Shown here: positions 63,282 through 64,000 of the stretch, in pieces
How the letters are laid out: each line of letters begins with the position of its first letter
How positions within the stretch are numbered: the stretch's first letter is position 1
DNA from: Actinomadura fibrosa
Lineage (GTDB): Bacteria > Actinomycetota > Actinomycetes > Streptosporangiales > Streptosporangiaceae
Length of the DNA stretch: 64,000 bases
Assembly: GCF_900659615.1 (NCBI RefSeq)
Contig: NZ_CAACUY010000014.1
Span: 33,992-97,991 of the forward strand
Direction: 5' to 3'
Translations under genes and position numbers: made by a program
The notes under the pieces: generated by a model
What the model was told of the DNA's origin: nothing
Database searches by the model: none
The model's input: the letters and a program-made list of their open reading frames with translations, nothing else

Positions 63282-64000
63282 CGGATGTCCTCGGTGATCG
63301 CGGTCGGGAGCAGCCCGAGGTCCGCGAGCTCGGTCAGGGGGTCGGTGATGCTGCACGTCCCGAACGACTGGAAGCGGGCGCGGGCGGCGGCGACGCGGGA
63401 GGCGGGGAGGGCGGCGACGCGGGCGGCGACGGCCGGGGCGTCGCGGTCGGCGAGGAGCGCGGCCAGGTCCGCGGCCGGACGGCCGTCGAGCGCGGCGTCG
63501 GTGGCGAGCAGCAGGTTGAGGAATCCGTGCTGGTCGACGCCCGTTTCCGGGTCGGTCGCGCGGACGGGGTGGTGGAGCCCGGCGGTGGCCTTGAACGGCA
63601 CGCCGGCGTCCACCGCGGCCTTGACCGCGGCGGCCAGCTCGCCCGGGGACGGGTAGAGGTCGGCGGTCACGCCGCCGGTGCGGAACTTCGCGCGGTGCCC
63701 AGCGGACGCGAGCGCGGCGATGACCGCGGGACGGCGCTCGTCGCGGGGGACCTCGACGTAGACCGGGACGTCCTCGCGGCCGGCGCGGGCGCGGTCGAGC
63801 GCGCGGAAGAACTCGGCGGGCGCCGTCTCGGCGGGGACGGCGACCTCAAGTGCCCGGACGTCGACGGGCAGCCCGGCCGCGGCGGCGAGGGCGTCGGCGA
63901 CCTGCGCCGGGCCGCCGGGTGCCGTGACCGCGAGGTCCACCTTCCCGTCGGCGAGCAGCGGCGCGAGCTCGTCCAGCGCGGGGGCGGGCAGGACGAGCGG
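63278..64000 (-). CDS. Conserved protein upstream of fahA, partial (runs off the right edge)
   Basis: At least 240 residues visible, with the N-terminus beyond 64000. Features: PRDERRPAVIAALASAGHRA, KFRTGGVTADLYPSPGELAA, GVPFKATAGLHHPVRATDPE, GVDQHGFLNLLLA and the end FQSFGTCSITDPLTELADLG. No catalytic motif is recognised; it looks like a barrel-type fold. The ATGA overlap with fahA and my recollection of the same pairing in other actinomycetes suggest a linked role in aromatic amino acid breakdown. Confidence 0.75.
   Translation of the reverse strand, partial: PLVLPAPALDELAPLLADGKVDLAVTAPGGPAQVADALAAAAGLPVDVRALEVAVPAETAPAEFFRALDRARAGREDVPVYVEVPRDERRPAVIAALASAGHRAKFRTGGVTADLYPSPGELAAAVKAAVDAGVPFKATAGLHHPVRATDPETGVDQHGFLNLLLATDAALDGRPAADLAALLADRDAPAVAARVAALPASRVAAARARFQSFGTCSITDPLTELADLGLLPTAITEDIR

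Overview
The window is about 64 kb of chromosome from a high-GC, spore-forming type actinomycete. WhiB-family, BldC, Spo0M-like, XRE/DUF397/ATP-binding regulator and DUF3073 genes, together with the protein sequences, point to Streptosporangiales and probably Thermomonosporaceae (Actinomadura-like); this placement is an inference from recall, not a search. There are no rRNA or tRNA genes, no CRISPR array, and no complete insertion sequence or prophage.

Layout. 1-9 kb: a frameshifted XRE regulator, a GNAT acetyltransferase divergent from a WhiB-family gene across a striking paired dyad, a quinone oxidoreductase, a rhomboid protease, an SDR, a beta-helix membrane protein, a Spo0M-like protein, a small multidrug resistance (Gdx-type) exporter preceded by a guanidine-III riboswitch, and UDP-glucose dehydrogenase. 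9.6-17.4 kb: a FadE5-type acyl-CoA dehydrogenase, an OmpA-domain lipoprotein, and a bkdABC-type 2-oxoacid dehydrogenase operon (minus strand, GTGA-coupled). 17.6-19.3 kb: a decayed regulatory island (excisionase-like HTH, HATPase and XRE/DUF5753 remnants, plus DUF397). 19.4-24.7 kb: a lower-GC lipoprotein, a large WXG-like protein and a second beta-helix membrane protein. 24.7-29.9 kb: purS, an RsbW-like kinase gene, purQ, and a purL whose product carries an extra N-terminal region of nearly 400 residues rich in TGPQP repeats. 30-36.5 kb: a secreted coiled-coil hydrolase under a c-di-AMP (ydaO) riboswitch, a subtilase, a receptor kinase, and small conserved genes. 36.6-43.3 kb: purF-purM, a DUF218 protein, DUF3073, valine dehydrogenase, a conserved protein and bldC, in the order I recall from Streptomyces. 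43.6-53 kb: TetR and LacI regulators, an amidase lipoprotein, carbonic anhydrase, a methyltransferase, pyrD, an Arg/Trp-rich membrane protein and a secreted-repeat lipoprotein. 53.4-58 kb: an LpqY-SugABC-like sugar ABC importer. 58-64 kb: a methyltransferase, a divergent pair of NlpC/P60-like genes, an internally deleted MFS protein, fahA, and a partial gene.

How the parts connect. Five of the purine-pathway proteins (PurS, Q, L, F, M) are encoded in two blocks. Valine dehydrogenase and the Bkd complex are consecutive steps of branched-chain amino acid catabolism. Several genes concern the cell envelope (amidase, M15-like protein under c-di-AMP control, NlpC/P60 pair, receptor kinase).

The best candidate for an undescribed system is at 58.97-60.96 kb. 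A cytoplasmic HTH domain is joined through one membrane segment to an extracytoplasmic NlpC/P60-like domain whose catalytic Cys and His are replaced (Gly236, Glu286). It is divergent from a secreted paralogue that keeps both residues (Cys92, His143). The shared intergenic region holds seven GTCCC words within 76 bp. I read this as a possible membrane-bound sensor/repressor that uses a dead hydrolase domain to sense cell-wall material and control its active twin.
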